A stretch of DNA of 64,000 bases from Rhynchospora pubera (taxonomy: Eukaryota; Streptophyta; Magnoliopsida; Poales; Cyperaceae). The notes beneath the pieces are model-generated. The model worked only from the letters and a program-made list of their open reading frames with translations. It made no database searches and had not been told where the DNA came from. How positions within the stretch are numbered: the stretch's first letter is position 1; every line of letters starts with the position of its first letter. The DNA is taken from assembly GCA_028095005.1 (NCBI GenBank), contig CM051461.1, positions 167,344,144-167,408,143 on the forward strand, given 5' to 3'. A program made the position numbers and the translations under genes. Of the stretch, positions 50,145 to 61,429 are shown one piece after another.

Positions 50145-53100
50145 TTAAGTCCGGCTTTTCCTAGATTTCCTTGACCTTGTGGCATACCGTGGAGTCTCAG
50201 GAGTCTTCTCTACACACCGTGGAGTCTCAGGAGTCTTCTGTTTGTGCTCTTCTCCTCCTCCCTCTATTTCTGATTCAATAGCTTGATTTGATCCCTTGCC
50301 AATAACTTTTTTGTCTGCATCTTCGACTAGATCTTCAAGTGCTTTTACAATATAAATCTGTATTAACACGTAATCAATAATCAATCAATCTTTTCTCTTT
50401 ATATTTTGCATAAATAAATCAGAAGGATAAATACCAGAATATCCAAGCAAATCACATCTGGTTGTTTCATAAACTAAATTGGGTTTCTGTCACCGCTCAT
50501 CAAGGATGGTTGGCCTAATTAGAATTTAATTCTCAACATCAGGCCTCGAGAAAATAACACATATCATAGGTGATGTGAGACAAGATACCAAAGTTCAAAT
50601 CAACCCACCATAATTCTTTATTTTCAACCTTTTGTTAAATCCATCTTGTTTGGTTGAAGGCTTACCATATATTTAATTTTGCAAAAGGTCATAACTTCCC
50701 TTAAATCTCGAAAGTCCAGGTAAAACTGGTTCAATAACTTGCATTAGAAAATTTCATCAATAACAATGCAGATGAAACAAACAACTGGACCCAGTCTAAG
50801 ACCAATCCATAGAGCAGAAGTATCTTAATTTTTTTATACAGCTGACAAATTTAATCTGACCCATTTACATGCTCAAGTCCACTAGTCATAACTACTAGTC
50901 GGGCTTAAGGATATTCAAATGAAAGGAGTAATTTTATCAGCAAGCACTTAAGCCTATTATACAAATTACGGCTCACTACCTTAAAGTGGTCAGGAGCAGT
51001 CAGCTCAAACACCAAGGCATCACCATCCTCTAAGTTATGATGCATAGCAAAGCCTCTCCACCCACCACTGAGACCAGTGCGGGACCCAATGTAAACTGTA
51101 TCAAACTCCACACCATTTTCATCTTCCAATACCATCTTCGCCTCTCCTTTTGGCAAGTAGTCCTTGCAGAACTGTGATGGGAGGCCCTTACATTAAAAAA
51201 AAAAATGGTAATTATAATTTCCACTACTGCCGTCTAATTATAGAACAAATCTACATATTAAAATATGACGCATTGAGGCATGCGAGATTAACAAGATAAT
51301 ATTTTATAATCCAGACATCCGCATTATTTGACAATTAAAACAAATCTGTATCCATCTCAGCATTAATTTTGGTAGAGATGCAGACACGAATACAGATAAT
51401 TTATTTATGGATACACAGTATATTTGCAGATATGAATATGGATGAAACTGATAAATATCTGCTCCCTTTACACCCTAATCAAAATTTCGACTTACTAGCC
51501 AAAAGCAGCTAGATACATGAGATCGAACCATAGCTTTCACAAACGAAGGGTTATCTAAAGAGCTCTGGATATCTTGAGCTTTTTGAAATGCTTGAGCTTG
51601 TTCCTCATAAGAAGAGAATCTCCCTGTATATTCCCTCCCACTTTCATTGCTCCTGCAGTATCTGACAAAACAAAATATTCTAAGCTTCTTTCTGCTTTTC
51701 ATAATTGTTGTTGCTGTTGTCACAGTAGAATATATTAAAACACAATTTGCAGAAAAATTTTGAAATTTGCAAGTACCCTCAAAGCCTTTCAGTAACTTTC
51801 AAATGGGCACAACTTACACCAAGTTTACACCAAGCAGAAACAACTTTCTTTCAGTTCCCCATTTCAGTTTATAACATTTACTTTAATTATTATTAGTTCA
51901 TTTCCATTTTAGATTTACAAAAAAGATAACTCATAAGTGCTACAAGTCATACTGTCCATATCTGACATATACATATTTTTTACATCAAATAGTTGTTATC
52001 TGATAGGTACTTTTCACATATATTTCAAACAATGTTGGTATCTAGGCGAAAACATGAAAAGAACCAGATCTCCTTTGCAAGTATTGCAAGTGGATAGCAT
52101 AATGAAAATATACACAAATTATAGAGCCCTAGAGAAACTCTTCACCTTTTTCGGAATGAACGGATTTCTGTCTCATCGACCTGCTTAGAATTTAAATTGA
52201 TATGGTATACATTAGAGGCAACACATGCACATAAAAAAACACACACAAAGTAGTCAGAAAATGATCGTTTTAAGTGCTCAGGTTTTAGGTTTCAGTTCAA
52301 CAGCGATCAGCCTTGGTAAAGTCAATAGCTTGATTGAAACTGTTGTTACATTTAAGAAGCTTTTTTTTGCATTCAGTGCTTATTTTAAATAAATTTAAAT
52401 TTAAAGAAAAAATAAAATCACTTTATAATTTTATATGGACGATATGGGATGCTAAATTGTACAGTTGGCATCCCCCAAGATGGCTTGTTTCAAACCTTTG
52501 CAGTAACCAGACAAAAGTTTCCACCATGCATTGGGTCAGGTAAAACTTGCCTTTCTTTTTAGGAAAAAAAAAAAAATTCTCCCAACCTGACTAGTTTAAA
52601 TTACCACTCGAATGAAAGGATGTAGAATTCCTTAACCTTTAATAGGTAGAGACGTAGAGTTAGCTGAGTTAAAAAAAAAAAAAAAAATTAACTTTCTGCT
52701 AATGCGTATGCAGATAGATTGTTTAGGAAGGACTTACTTGATCAGAGTAAGAAACAGGATTTTTAGCTCTAGAAGAACGTCTCACTTCAACAACCTCAAA
52801 CTTCTTCTTTGATTTTTCACTTGATTTAGAATTCTGAAATGGATTCAGAAATTGAAATATGAAATCTGAAATAATGGAGTTGACGAGTATGAAAAAGAAA
52901 ATAAATAAATAAAAAGAACAAAAACACTTTCATTTTTTTCTTAAAAAAATGAAATTAAAAAACTTTGCAAACCCTAAATATACAGTTATATCACTTATCT
53001 ATTTGGAGATTGGACTCACATAAAGGGCAAAACTAGAAAATGTGTTTTCAATACAATTCTTTCATTTCCAATCACCTAAACGTTTTCTTTTCCTCAAATC

Positions 53101-53629
53101 TTTCCCACTTGAGGTGTACCAAATCTTTTACGTACTTCTATCTATGGTGTGCTTTTGATCAGAATACATACCAGTCGCTTGTGTTCAGATTTTGCAACAT
53201 CCAACAGGCTCTTGGAAATTTTTGCAATTCCCAAATTCTGAAAAACATAGACAAAGGCATCAATAATGAGCAGAAATCATTAAAAAAAAGAATTAACGGA
53301 TATAAAACACTAAAATTTTGCCGGGTTGTGATATTCGTACATAGAAATCCCAAAGCAGCATTCTGATACAATTTCTCTTTGCAAGATCAATTGCAAAATC
53401 GCCAGTAATACAAGCTAGATCAACAAATTTTTGTTTTTTTTGGGAGAAAGTACGCTCAGGTTCCCTCATTTTCTACAGAATACAATTAATTTAAACGACA
53501 TTTCTTGCGTGTTGAAATGAATTTAAAAAGAAACTAAAAAACCTGTTTCAAAATTACCTCGAGATGCTTGATATTTTCAAGTACTCTCTTCTTACGCGCT
53601 TCTTCGTAAGTGTTCTCTTCCTCCACCAT
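50145..53629 (-). CDS. B3-domain DNA-binding protein (At3g19184 / At5g42700-like)
   Basis: A nuclear protein with a plant B3 DNA-binding domain. Seven exons keep frame: 53629-53558, 53237-53172, 52833-52738, 52180-52146, 51661-51496, 51186-50980 and 50357-50145, giving 284 residues. The N-terminus MVEEENTYEEARKKRVLENI matches the conserved charged start of this subfamily. Residues 68-78 hold a basic VRRSSRAKNP-like stretch. The B3 domain spans about residues 130-225: SFVKAMVRSHVSSCFWLGLP, FCKDYLPKGEAKMVLEDENG, TGLSGGWRGFAMHHNLEDGD and ALVFELTAPDHFKIYIV. The last 60 residues are an acidic stretch, then two copies of KTPETPR, then a basic RSRKSRKSR tail that could be a nuclear signal. The target sequence is unknown. 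A fold-back repeat lies just upstream of the start. Confidence 0.9.
50189..50244. repeat. Tandem duplication coding KTPETPR twice in the B3 gene
   Basis: Two adjoining units share ACCGTGGAGTCTCAGGAGTC and the following TTCT. On the minus strand they code the two KTPETPR motifs of the B3 protein tail. It keeps the frame. Confidence 0.85.
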
Positions 53630-53739
53630 TTTCGCCTCTCGCTCTTTTGCTAGAACCCTTGTGCTTCCCAAAAGAAAAGAAACCAAATGAGGCAAGGAGA
53701 AATCAGAAGACACTACTAATTAGTTAGTAGGAGTCAATT

Positions 53740-53935
53740 CGCATCCTCGGGATGGCCATCCAGTGGATGGTTCGATCTCAGCCGTCTGATTTAATTTCAA
53801 TGGCTATAAATGTCCCGTGCATGATACTAAGATTGATAGGCCCGAAAAAATCTAACCGTTTAGATTAAATCAGACGGCTCGTATCGAAAGACGTCCACTG
53901 GATGGTTGAATAACAACCATCCAGAGGATACGCTC
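53740..53935. mobile_element. Fold-back (MITE-like) element upstream of the B3 gene
   Basis: Long imperfect inverted arms at about 53740-53796 and 53863-53935 share CATCCAGTGGATGGTT, AGCCGTCTGATTTAAT and GCATCC/GCGTATCC in inverted order, around a loop of about 65 bases. No clean target duplication was found. It lies about 110 bp upstream of the B3 ATG. Confidence 0.65.
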
Positions 53936-54069
53936 CCGGAGTGACTGAGTGAGAAGAGAAGGAGAAAGCATTTCGTTTTTGAATTTGGTGGGCTATGCGG
54001 CCCACATTACATTCTAAAATTTCTAATAAGGCGGCCGGCGGAACTAAACATTTTTTTTAAAAAAAATAA

Positions 54070-54972
54070 ATAAAATTAACTATAAACCCCTCTAATCTTT
54101 GCTATTCGGAAATAAGCCCCTCTTATTTTTAAAATCAGATATAAACCCCTCTAATTCTAAATTGTTTAGATATAAACCCTTTTTTTTATTTTTTAGTTAT
54201 ATTTAAAAAAAGGAACTAAATTTTAAAGCTGTGACTGAAATGCCCCTTCACATACTAGTATACTACTCATCCTGGCCATGGACGATCCATCTTCTTCTCT
54301 CATCCTAAAATGTTTCTTTACAAACTGGAAATAATTTCTTGCCAAGTCGGTAAGGAAAATTTTATCCCGGTTATTTTGCCTTTTCTTACCAAATCACTAA
54401 AGATCATTTCTAATGACTAAATTCCAAGATCTCGTCTGTGCTCATATCCTGGTGACATTCCAGTTCTCATGATGATAATTCTAAATTGTTGTTCATTAAT
54501 ATGATTACAAAGAAGATAACATGTGAAGTTATAAACTTTAAATTAATTTTACTTAAATTTGTAGCGAGAACAATTCAGGGAACTTTTTTGTACAGAAGAT
54601 TTTGAAACAATTTGATCCATTTGTGTTGTACATAAACAAAAGGTACTCATACCTTGAAATGAAACAAAAGACGTACAACATACCTTAAAAAAAATTTGTA
54701 TTTACTAGTGAGATGAACGTTGAGAGGGCAATAGAGCATGCTAGAAGAAACATAGAAAGAGAAGAGATGCACGCAGGGGAATAGAGTATGTCATATTGGG
54801 GTATTATAGTCATAACTTTAATTTTTAGAATTTTCTTAAATTATGATTAGAAGTTGTGAAAAGGGTTTATATCCAAACAAAACAGAATTAGAGGGGTTTA
54901 TATCTGATTTTAAAAATTAGAGGAGTTTATTTCCGAATAGTATAGATCATATGAGTTTATATCCTATTTTGC
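54070..54972. mobile_element. Element with long inverted repeats of ATATAAACCCCTCTAAT type
   Basis: The arms at about 54070-54190 and 54855-54972 are inverted copies about 115 bp long. Each holds spaced units of ATATAAACCCCTCTAATT, and both share CTATTCGGAAATAA and TTTTTAAAATCAGATATAAA. The 660-bp centre has no ORF. Long arms suggest a Mutator-type non-autonomous element, but a 9-bp duplication could not be confirmed. Part of the centre resembles nothing else in the window. Confidence 0.6.
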
Positions 54973-54974
54973 CA

Positions 54975-57300
54975 AAATAATATTAACTAAAAACATTCCT
55001 ATGATACGGAGTTTTCTCTGACAAGATTTAATACCAGAGTCTAGAGGTGTATTGCGGCTCTTGTTAATACTAATTACAAAAATATAATACTGAAAAATAC
55101 TTTATTAACTATAAATTATTTTATTTCCTAATAATAAGTTTGATTTGCAATTACTATTATGTAAATATTAATTAACAGATTATAAGGTAACCCATGATAA
55201 ATCTGAAAAAAGAAATGCAAACATCTCAGCGGAGATGAGTTTATGCAACAAACATAATGTTCTCTTTTTCATTCTCAAAAAAAAAAAAAAAAAAAAAAAA
55301 ACTCATCCTAAGTTCCTAACACTTTCTGTTAGGCCTCGATCAAAATCCTTCTTTTCAAACATAGAATTTCATTTCATGAGAATTTTTTTTATTAAAATAA
55401 ACATATATGATGTCATTTGGTTAGGATTTCTATGCTATTAGATCCAATGAAATTCTGAAAAATCAATTGAATTGAAATAAAATCTCGCGTAAAAAAAATA
55501 TTTTGATCAAGGTCTTAATAAATTAAAACTTTGATATATCATTTCTTACTCGGCGTACCCCTAGATGACTGGACATTGGGAATTACCAAAATTTTGCATG
55601 GTGTGAAATTGCGGTGCGGACATTGTTAGCTAATCTCAGTACTCCCAATGTTTTTTTTTTTTTCCACTTTTACTAAAGTAGGTCTGAACCACTGTATAGT
55701 TGATTCCCATCAATGAATTTGGTACTTTTGCGGGCTTTAAAACCTCTTTCTTCATAAATAAAAAAACCTTCTAATTTTGGATATACTGATATAGGACCTC
55801 AGTACCTCACTAGTGTGAGAATTTATAAGATCACTGTAGCTACGATGGTCGGAAAAGCAAAGAGAAATACTTAAATGACCTTATAGAATAATGTAAAGCC
55901 CAATTTTGATTTGTCCCAAGGTTTTTAATTTTTTATAGTCAAAATTTCAACTCCCTAAAAAGTTTCAGTCTCAGCCCAGTTAGTTAGCCGAAAAGTTTTC
56001 GAACTTCCTATTAACCGAAAATGTAGGGATTGTGTTTCAAAAAAAAAAATGTAAGGATTCAAAGGATTCAATAAAAAAAAATATATGCAGGGGCCTAGTA
56101 ATATGTGCGCATGGGTATTAAATCAGAAGGATATAATACGGTCCTTTGATACAACCTTCCGTGAGATGAAACGGACTATATTCGTCCAGTGCACAGAAGT
56201 TACGCAGAAGATAGAATAATTAATGGGAGAAAAATAAATTAACAAAATTAAAGTCAAAATACTCAAATTAAGTCGGATTCAATGAGAATTGACTTTGGAA
56301 AATTAAGCAATAGTATTTCCTTTGTTTTCTACCTTCACCTTACGGCGAGAAAGTCGGATAATAGAAGTTTGGATGTAGACGAATTTTTTTTTAAAAAAAA
56401 ATTGGAATGTTTTTTGAAAAAAAAATATTAGAATGTTTTCAATGATTCTAACATTTTTTTAAATTGAATATTCTTTATTTATTTTCTAAACTTATGTATA
56501 CATCAAACATAGTTGATCATCTGTTTAGATTTTTAAAATGTGAAGCTGAGCTCACTAAAGCATGCTCTTATCGTATTGCATGTAATCATATAAATACCAG
56601 ACATTTATTATTTTATTATTATGATTATAATTTTATAGGTGAATATGAATACATGTGTGCTGCTTATAGCATCCAACAAAAGGATAAGTGTGCACAACTC
56701 GGATGCTGACGTGTTTGCTATGAAGGTAAACTAGATGCACCTGCTGTCCTTGTTCACCTATCGGTGCAGCAAAAGCCAAAAAGGTAATAACCAAACAAAT
56801 AGCATGCATCCGCCTAATTAACTAACTAATTCATGCATTTATCCTTCACATTCGTATCTTTCTATTTTAAAATGCCAAACACGTGTCCACATTGGTTAAC
56901 CAATAAAATAAAATCAAACGGGATTAAAAGTGGGTAACCGTCGCAGCAGGTTTAAATGGATTAATAAACAATGCAATCAAATTTCAGACAAACATCATAA
57001 TTTGACAACTAAAATTTATACAATGTAGTTTAGTTGCATGAAATAAATTTAAAATGAAATTTAATTGCATCCAGAATATTTTATTTTTTTTGGTTCTTCA
57101 ACTTTTTATTTATATATTTATTGAGATTAAACATCGTGTGAACCAAACAACCCACGAACAGTCGCGAACTAGGAACTACTCTCTAGTTCCTAGTTCTCTG
57201 ATTTTCACGAACTGATTTTATTCGTGGGCCTGTTGTTCATCCCCTTGTTCGTGAACCATCCAAACACGCACTTTTTTTTTAGCCAAACGCCATTTGACGG
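54975..57300. other. Gene-poor AT-rich DNA
   Basis: Except for the MITE at 55332-55514, no gene or clear element was found. Several A or T homopolymers (for example 55277-55300) are present. The 81-residue frame near 56464 has no domain character. Confidence 0.45.
55332..55514. mobile_element. MITE with GGCCTCGATCAAAAT ends, copy 3
   Basis: A diverged 183-bp relative of the elements at 5907 and 40321. The ends are GGCCTCGATCAAAAT and, on the complement, GACCTTGATCAAAAT. The duplication TTA lies on both sides (55329-55331 and 55515-55517), the classic PIF/Harbinger target. Confidence 0.8.
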
Positions 57301-57309
57301 AATAGTATG

Positions 57310-57626
57310 TAGACCTGTCAAACATGAAACGTTTTAACGTTTCCGTTTCTGTTCCGTCGAAACGGAACGTTAAATGAAAGCTGAAATGGGTTCCGTTTTC
57401 AGAAACGGAACGGAAACGGAATCAAAATTTGTTAACGTAAATGAAACGGAATACGGAAATGAGTTGAAATCAATAGGAAATGTGAGGCGGAACGTTAAAC
57501 GGAACAGAAATTTGTTACGTTTGCCGAAACAGAACGGAAATGAAACAGCCATTTCGTTCCGTTACCGAAACGGAACGGAAACGGAAATGGCTGTTCCGTT
57601 TCCACCTCTAACGTTTGACAGGTTTA
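57310..57626. mobile_element. Short hAT element with AAACGGAACG repeats, copy 3
   Basis: A 317-bp element with ends TAGACCTGTCAAAC and (complement) TAAACCTGTCAAAC. A perfect 8-bp duplication ATAGTATG flanks it (57302-57309 and 57627-57634). The interior is a dense array of GGAACGGAAACGG and GAAACGGAAT units on both strands. It is the same family as 309-647. Confidence 0.88.
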
Positions 57627-57639
57627 ATAGTATGTGCTG

Positions 57640-58915
57640 TTGTTGAGTATTATTTAAGGCCCAAACTATAGTTCAGCTAAAGATGCAATCAAGGATTCAA
57701 TAGCTTCGGATATTATATCCTTGTTGCTAATGTAAACAGAATGTAGAAGCGGTATTAGTTATTTTCTGTTTGAAAAAATAAAGCAGAAGAATACAATTTA
57801 CTCGAGTACAATTCAGTATCATATAATTTGAAATCAAATTGTTAACAGATGCTTTGACCCTAGCATTTGGTGAATCACCATATGTGCATCGTTTCCACTA
57901 TTTGTTCAACTTTAATGCCATGCGTGCAGGTAGGAGATTTACAACGAATATACAACATTTACAAATTCAACAGCCCATCTTTCTCTACATAACATTTGAT
58001 TTGTTTTAGGTAAAGAAAAAAAAATCACTAAAGTACATATGCTGTCTATCAATCATTCCTCGCGCATCTTTCTTTCCACAAAGCAGAATTTACTAGAAGC
58101 TTTGCAGGTAAGAGCAACCAAAATTAACATCAACAAACTTAACCAAATCCATATATCAGCATCTAGAAATAACCTGCACACAAAAGTATCAAAAGAGGAC
58201 AGTATCAACAATATGCTAATATCAGCTCTTCAGCTTCATAAAGAATGCAGGCCCCAAATACTTCCATTTATGTGACTAAGTCATGTATCCACCACCCCAT
58301 TAGGCCACCAATCCATATGTGGAACCAAACCAACAGAAATGAGAAACCAAATATAGCTATCATCGATATGCTTGTAAAAGCATTTGTTTTAGGAAGCAGA
58401 AATGCAAAACAATCTGTGTTATTCATGTGCAACTAATAAACACAAACTGATCTGTACTGATTTGTAACATGCAATAGATGTATAAACAAGACCAACAAAT
58501 AATGTTTACTTAAAAGTCATGACAAAAATTTCATCTAACTTCCTCATTCTTTGACTTCATTTAGAAAGAAGGGAGAATCACTAGAACAGATCAGGTCATT
58601 CAAGGGTAGGGCTTAAAAGAAAAGCTACAGATAACAGATTAGACTTATATTCATCCTTAATATTGAATTTGCAATTATTGAAATCAACTTGTACTGCACT
58701 TGCTGGTCAAATTGAGAGAACTTTTGGCTGACCAAACACCGAGCTAAACATTAGTTAATTAGTATTGCCAAGGGAAATGTCTACTTAATGAATTATCCTA
58801 AAAGCAACTGTCTAACTACTACAAGTGGAACAAATACTTTTCCAACTTCATACTTAGGTTCCAAGGTATATGTTCAATTCATAGATACATTAATGTACAT
58901 GCACACAAATTAAAA
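57640..58915. other. Downstream flank of the TRB gene
   Basis: It may hold the 3' UTR and, if spliced, a short last exon of the TRB gene. No other gene is recognisable. Confidence 0.4.
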
Positions 58916-58918
58916 ATG

Positions 58919-61045
58919 CTAAAAGGCACTCACAAATTTCATTGCGTTTCTATTTTTAATATTCTTATTGGCCGCATCGGCAAAAGCCTGAGCAGCCTCA
59001 GCCTCCACCTCTGCAGCCTCAGCCTCCTTGGCAGCTGCCTCCGCCTCTGCCATGATAGCCTCTGCCTCAGCTACTGCACGCATTGCCGCCGTCGTCGCTG
59101 CCTCCTTGTCCATCGTCCAGATGCGCAACAGCTCAGAGTCCACCTCATCTCTTGTCAAAACTTTGATTCTAACATCTTCTTTGTCGGAACCTGATTGCGG
59201 CTCTTCTTTGTGACTCCCTGCTCCTTCTAAGAGCAGCATCTTCGAGCTTCTTCGTTCTATAGAGTATGGGGCAATTCGATACTTTCGCTTCACCTACAAA
59301 AAACAGGATACAGTCTGAATAACACATCCAAAAAACTTTGAAACACGAGGGTATAAATACAAAAGTTAATAGTGTAACCTTTATTAATTGACCACTAGAA
59401 GTCAAGGCTTTCAGTTTTGTTGACAAGAGATCTTTGAAATCTGGAGGTGCATAATAGTTTTCCTTCAATGAACACAGCAAATCAGAAAGAGAGACAAAGA
59501 GAAGGGAGACATCCACTATTACGTTCAGAAAATACAAGCAGTACCTCTATATATTCAGCGATTGTAGTCTTTTGAGATCCACTAGGCTCCTTCAAGGTCT
59601 TTATTGTATCGATTATAATATGATCTAGCCTACAAACAGCAGAACATTTCTTTAGAAAAGAAGATAAAAGAACCCAACAAACAATCAGTCTATCACTAGT
59701 ACATTAAATGGTTCACACTGCTTTGCTCCAGAACTAGAAAGAATGGGGGAAAGAAAGGAATGGAAGGAGAAAGAAGGCGAAGGAAAGATAGGACATTGAA
59801 GATTACTTGCTCCAGCCAGAGAATAGCATCCATAGAAGTAAACATTTGTAACCTTATTTGTAATAAGTAAAAAGACTATATTACCCTTTCTAAAAACTTC
59901 CTCAAAAAACGATTCGATATGTTCTTAGCCTTTCTTTTCCTAACATACGTTCTCAGTTCTCACAACAAACTTCCTATCAGGGCAGAAAAAGTAAGTTGTT
60001 CCAGGTTCTTAATAAATAGGAAGGGTTTTACAGGAGCTTTAGAAGGAAACAAACAATTTAGTGGGGCCTAATATCAGTGAGAAAGAGTATAAGGATATTA
60101 TCGTCACAAAGGTGCAGATTCCTAGTTTTATTTGAGTACACCCCAAAATCGGGGGTAGCTCCTTGTCTCCCTAAACGAGCTCCTGGAGACATTTGGTTTC
60201 CTTCTATTTACTTCTTGTAACCCCATAGTGTCAATTGGAGCAGGCTAACGCACTTCCCTTACCTTTCCTTCGCTCCCATTCATCTCTTCTGGAGCAATGC
60301 CAATATTAATGTACTTCTCCTATCTAGATAGACTAAAAGCAACACACCATACAATATCATAATGTAGAAATCATTCAATCAGAAAAGCACTTTGCAATAT
60401 AAACATTCAGAAGTAAATTTAACCTTGATGGCTCGCTAGACGTTGTTGCGAGAGGCGCAACATCAACGACATCATCACTGATATCACCAGTAAGATCCAT
60501 GCTCAACGCCATCTCATCGGTCATGTCTTCATCCTCAAGCTTTGCGACCGAGCGGCTCCTCTTGTTGGATACCTTCACTTTCTCCCTTGACCCAGATCCG
60601 CTAGCCATCACATTCATGTTCCTCCATTTATCCTGCTCGCAAATTATGAACCAACTCGAACCTCAGCTTTCCCAATTTATGCACAACCATATCTGCCGCA
60701 TTTCTTTTATGGTTATGTTAAAACCCAGCAGAGGCTATAAGCAGATAACTCGATTGTAACTACAAAATACTAGACAGTAATGCAATCTCACTCTTCCTTT
60801 ACTTCTACTATACTGGCACCTCAGTATCAGCATTTTGAATCTTACAGAGGTCGACATTTGAAAACAAAAAACATAAACAAGAAACAAAAAAGAACCTTGA
60901 GGTCGACGTTTGATCGGAGGCTCAAAATTTCACTGAATTCAGGGTCTCTGAGGATAGTGCGCCATTTTCCAGCGCCGTGTTTTGCAATTCCAGCCTTTAA
61001 AGCCGCCTCTTCCTCTGCCGTCCATTTTTGCTTGGGGGCACCCAT
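58919..61045 (-). CDS. Telomere-repeat-binding factor, single-Myb-histone (TRB/SMH) type
   Basis: A nuclear protein that binds telomeric repeats and telo-box promoters and recruits chromatin factors. Exons placed: 61045-60896, 60632-60424, 59629-59545, 59462-59379, and 59293 onward. The last open frame runs to a stop at 58919-58921, but a good donor (TTT|GTGAGT at 58934/58933) suggests a further short exon that I could not place. About 296-300 residues. The N-terminal Myb domain spans residues 5-57: [25 protein letters not shown], then NVDLKDKWRNM, the telobox-contact helix. A linker-histone H1/H5-like domain lies at about 118-190 ([44 protein letters not shown]). A long Ala/Glu coiled coil (about 235-290) ends it. 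Order and spacing match the TRB family. The first ATG at 61045 is chosen since the frame upstream has none. Its promoter carries a telo-box. Confidence 0.93.
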
Positions 61046-61311
61046 GAACTTGCAATTACCTTCAATTTTTTTGTCACAAACAGAAATTAGAATCAAACGA
61101 TTTCATACTTCCTACTTCTCGAATCGCACAGAAAAAGAACAAGATCCGCCTCCGTACCAGATCGCCGGAGACGGCGAATCAGAGATTTCTCAACGTCAGT
61201 CGCAAAAGGAACGAAGCAAGGGTAGCAAGATAAGCAACTTACAAGAGAAACGAACTCGATTTTGGAAGCGTCAACTGAGACGTGTGGAGAAGTGGCGCGC
61301 CGCGGCCATTA

Positions 61312-61423
61312 TTAGGGTTTCATTGTTTCCAGTTATCTTTTTTAGATTTCGTCGGTTGGAAGGAAATGAATAACGAAAGAAAGAGGAAGAAGATGAGGAA
61401 GAGAAATGGGCCAATATTGGGCC
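61312..61423 (-). promoter_or_regulatory. Telo-box and two site II motifs upstream of the TRB gene
   Basis: AAACCCTAA on the minus strand lies at 61320-61312, about 270 bases before the TRB ATG. TGGGCC occurs at 61407-61412 and 61418-61423. Telo-box plus site II is a known pairing in plant growth-linked promoters, and the telo-box is itself the TRB target. Confidence 0.6.
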
Positions 61424-61429
61424 TGTGAA

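Noticed and set aside
57374..57646. A 90-residue frame rich in Arg, Asn, Glu and Thr
   Set aside because: It is the translated AAACGG array of the hAT element, as is the frame at 500-727.
60780..61373. Plus-strand frame of 197 residues over the TRB start
   Set aside because: It is antisense to the Myb exon and promoter of the TRB gene; composition is that of a shadow frame.
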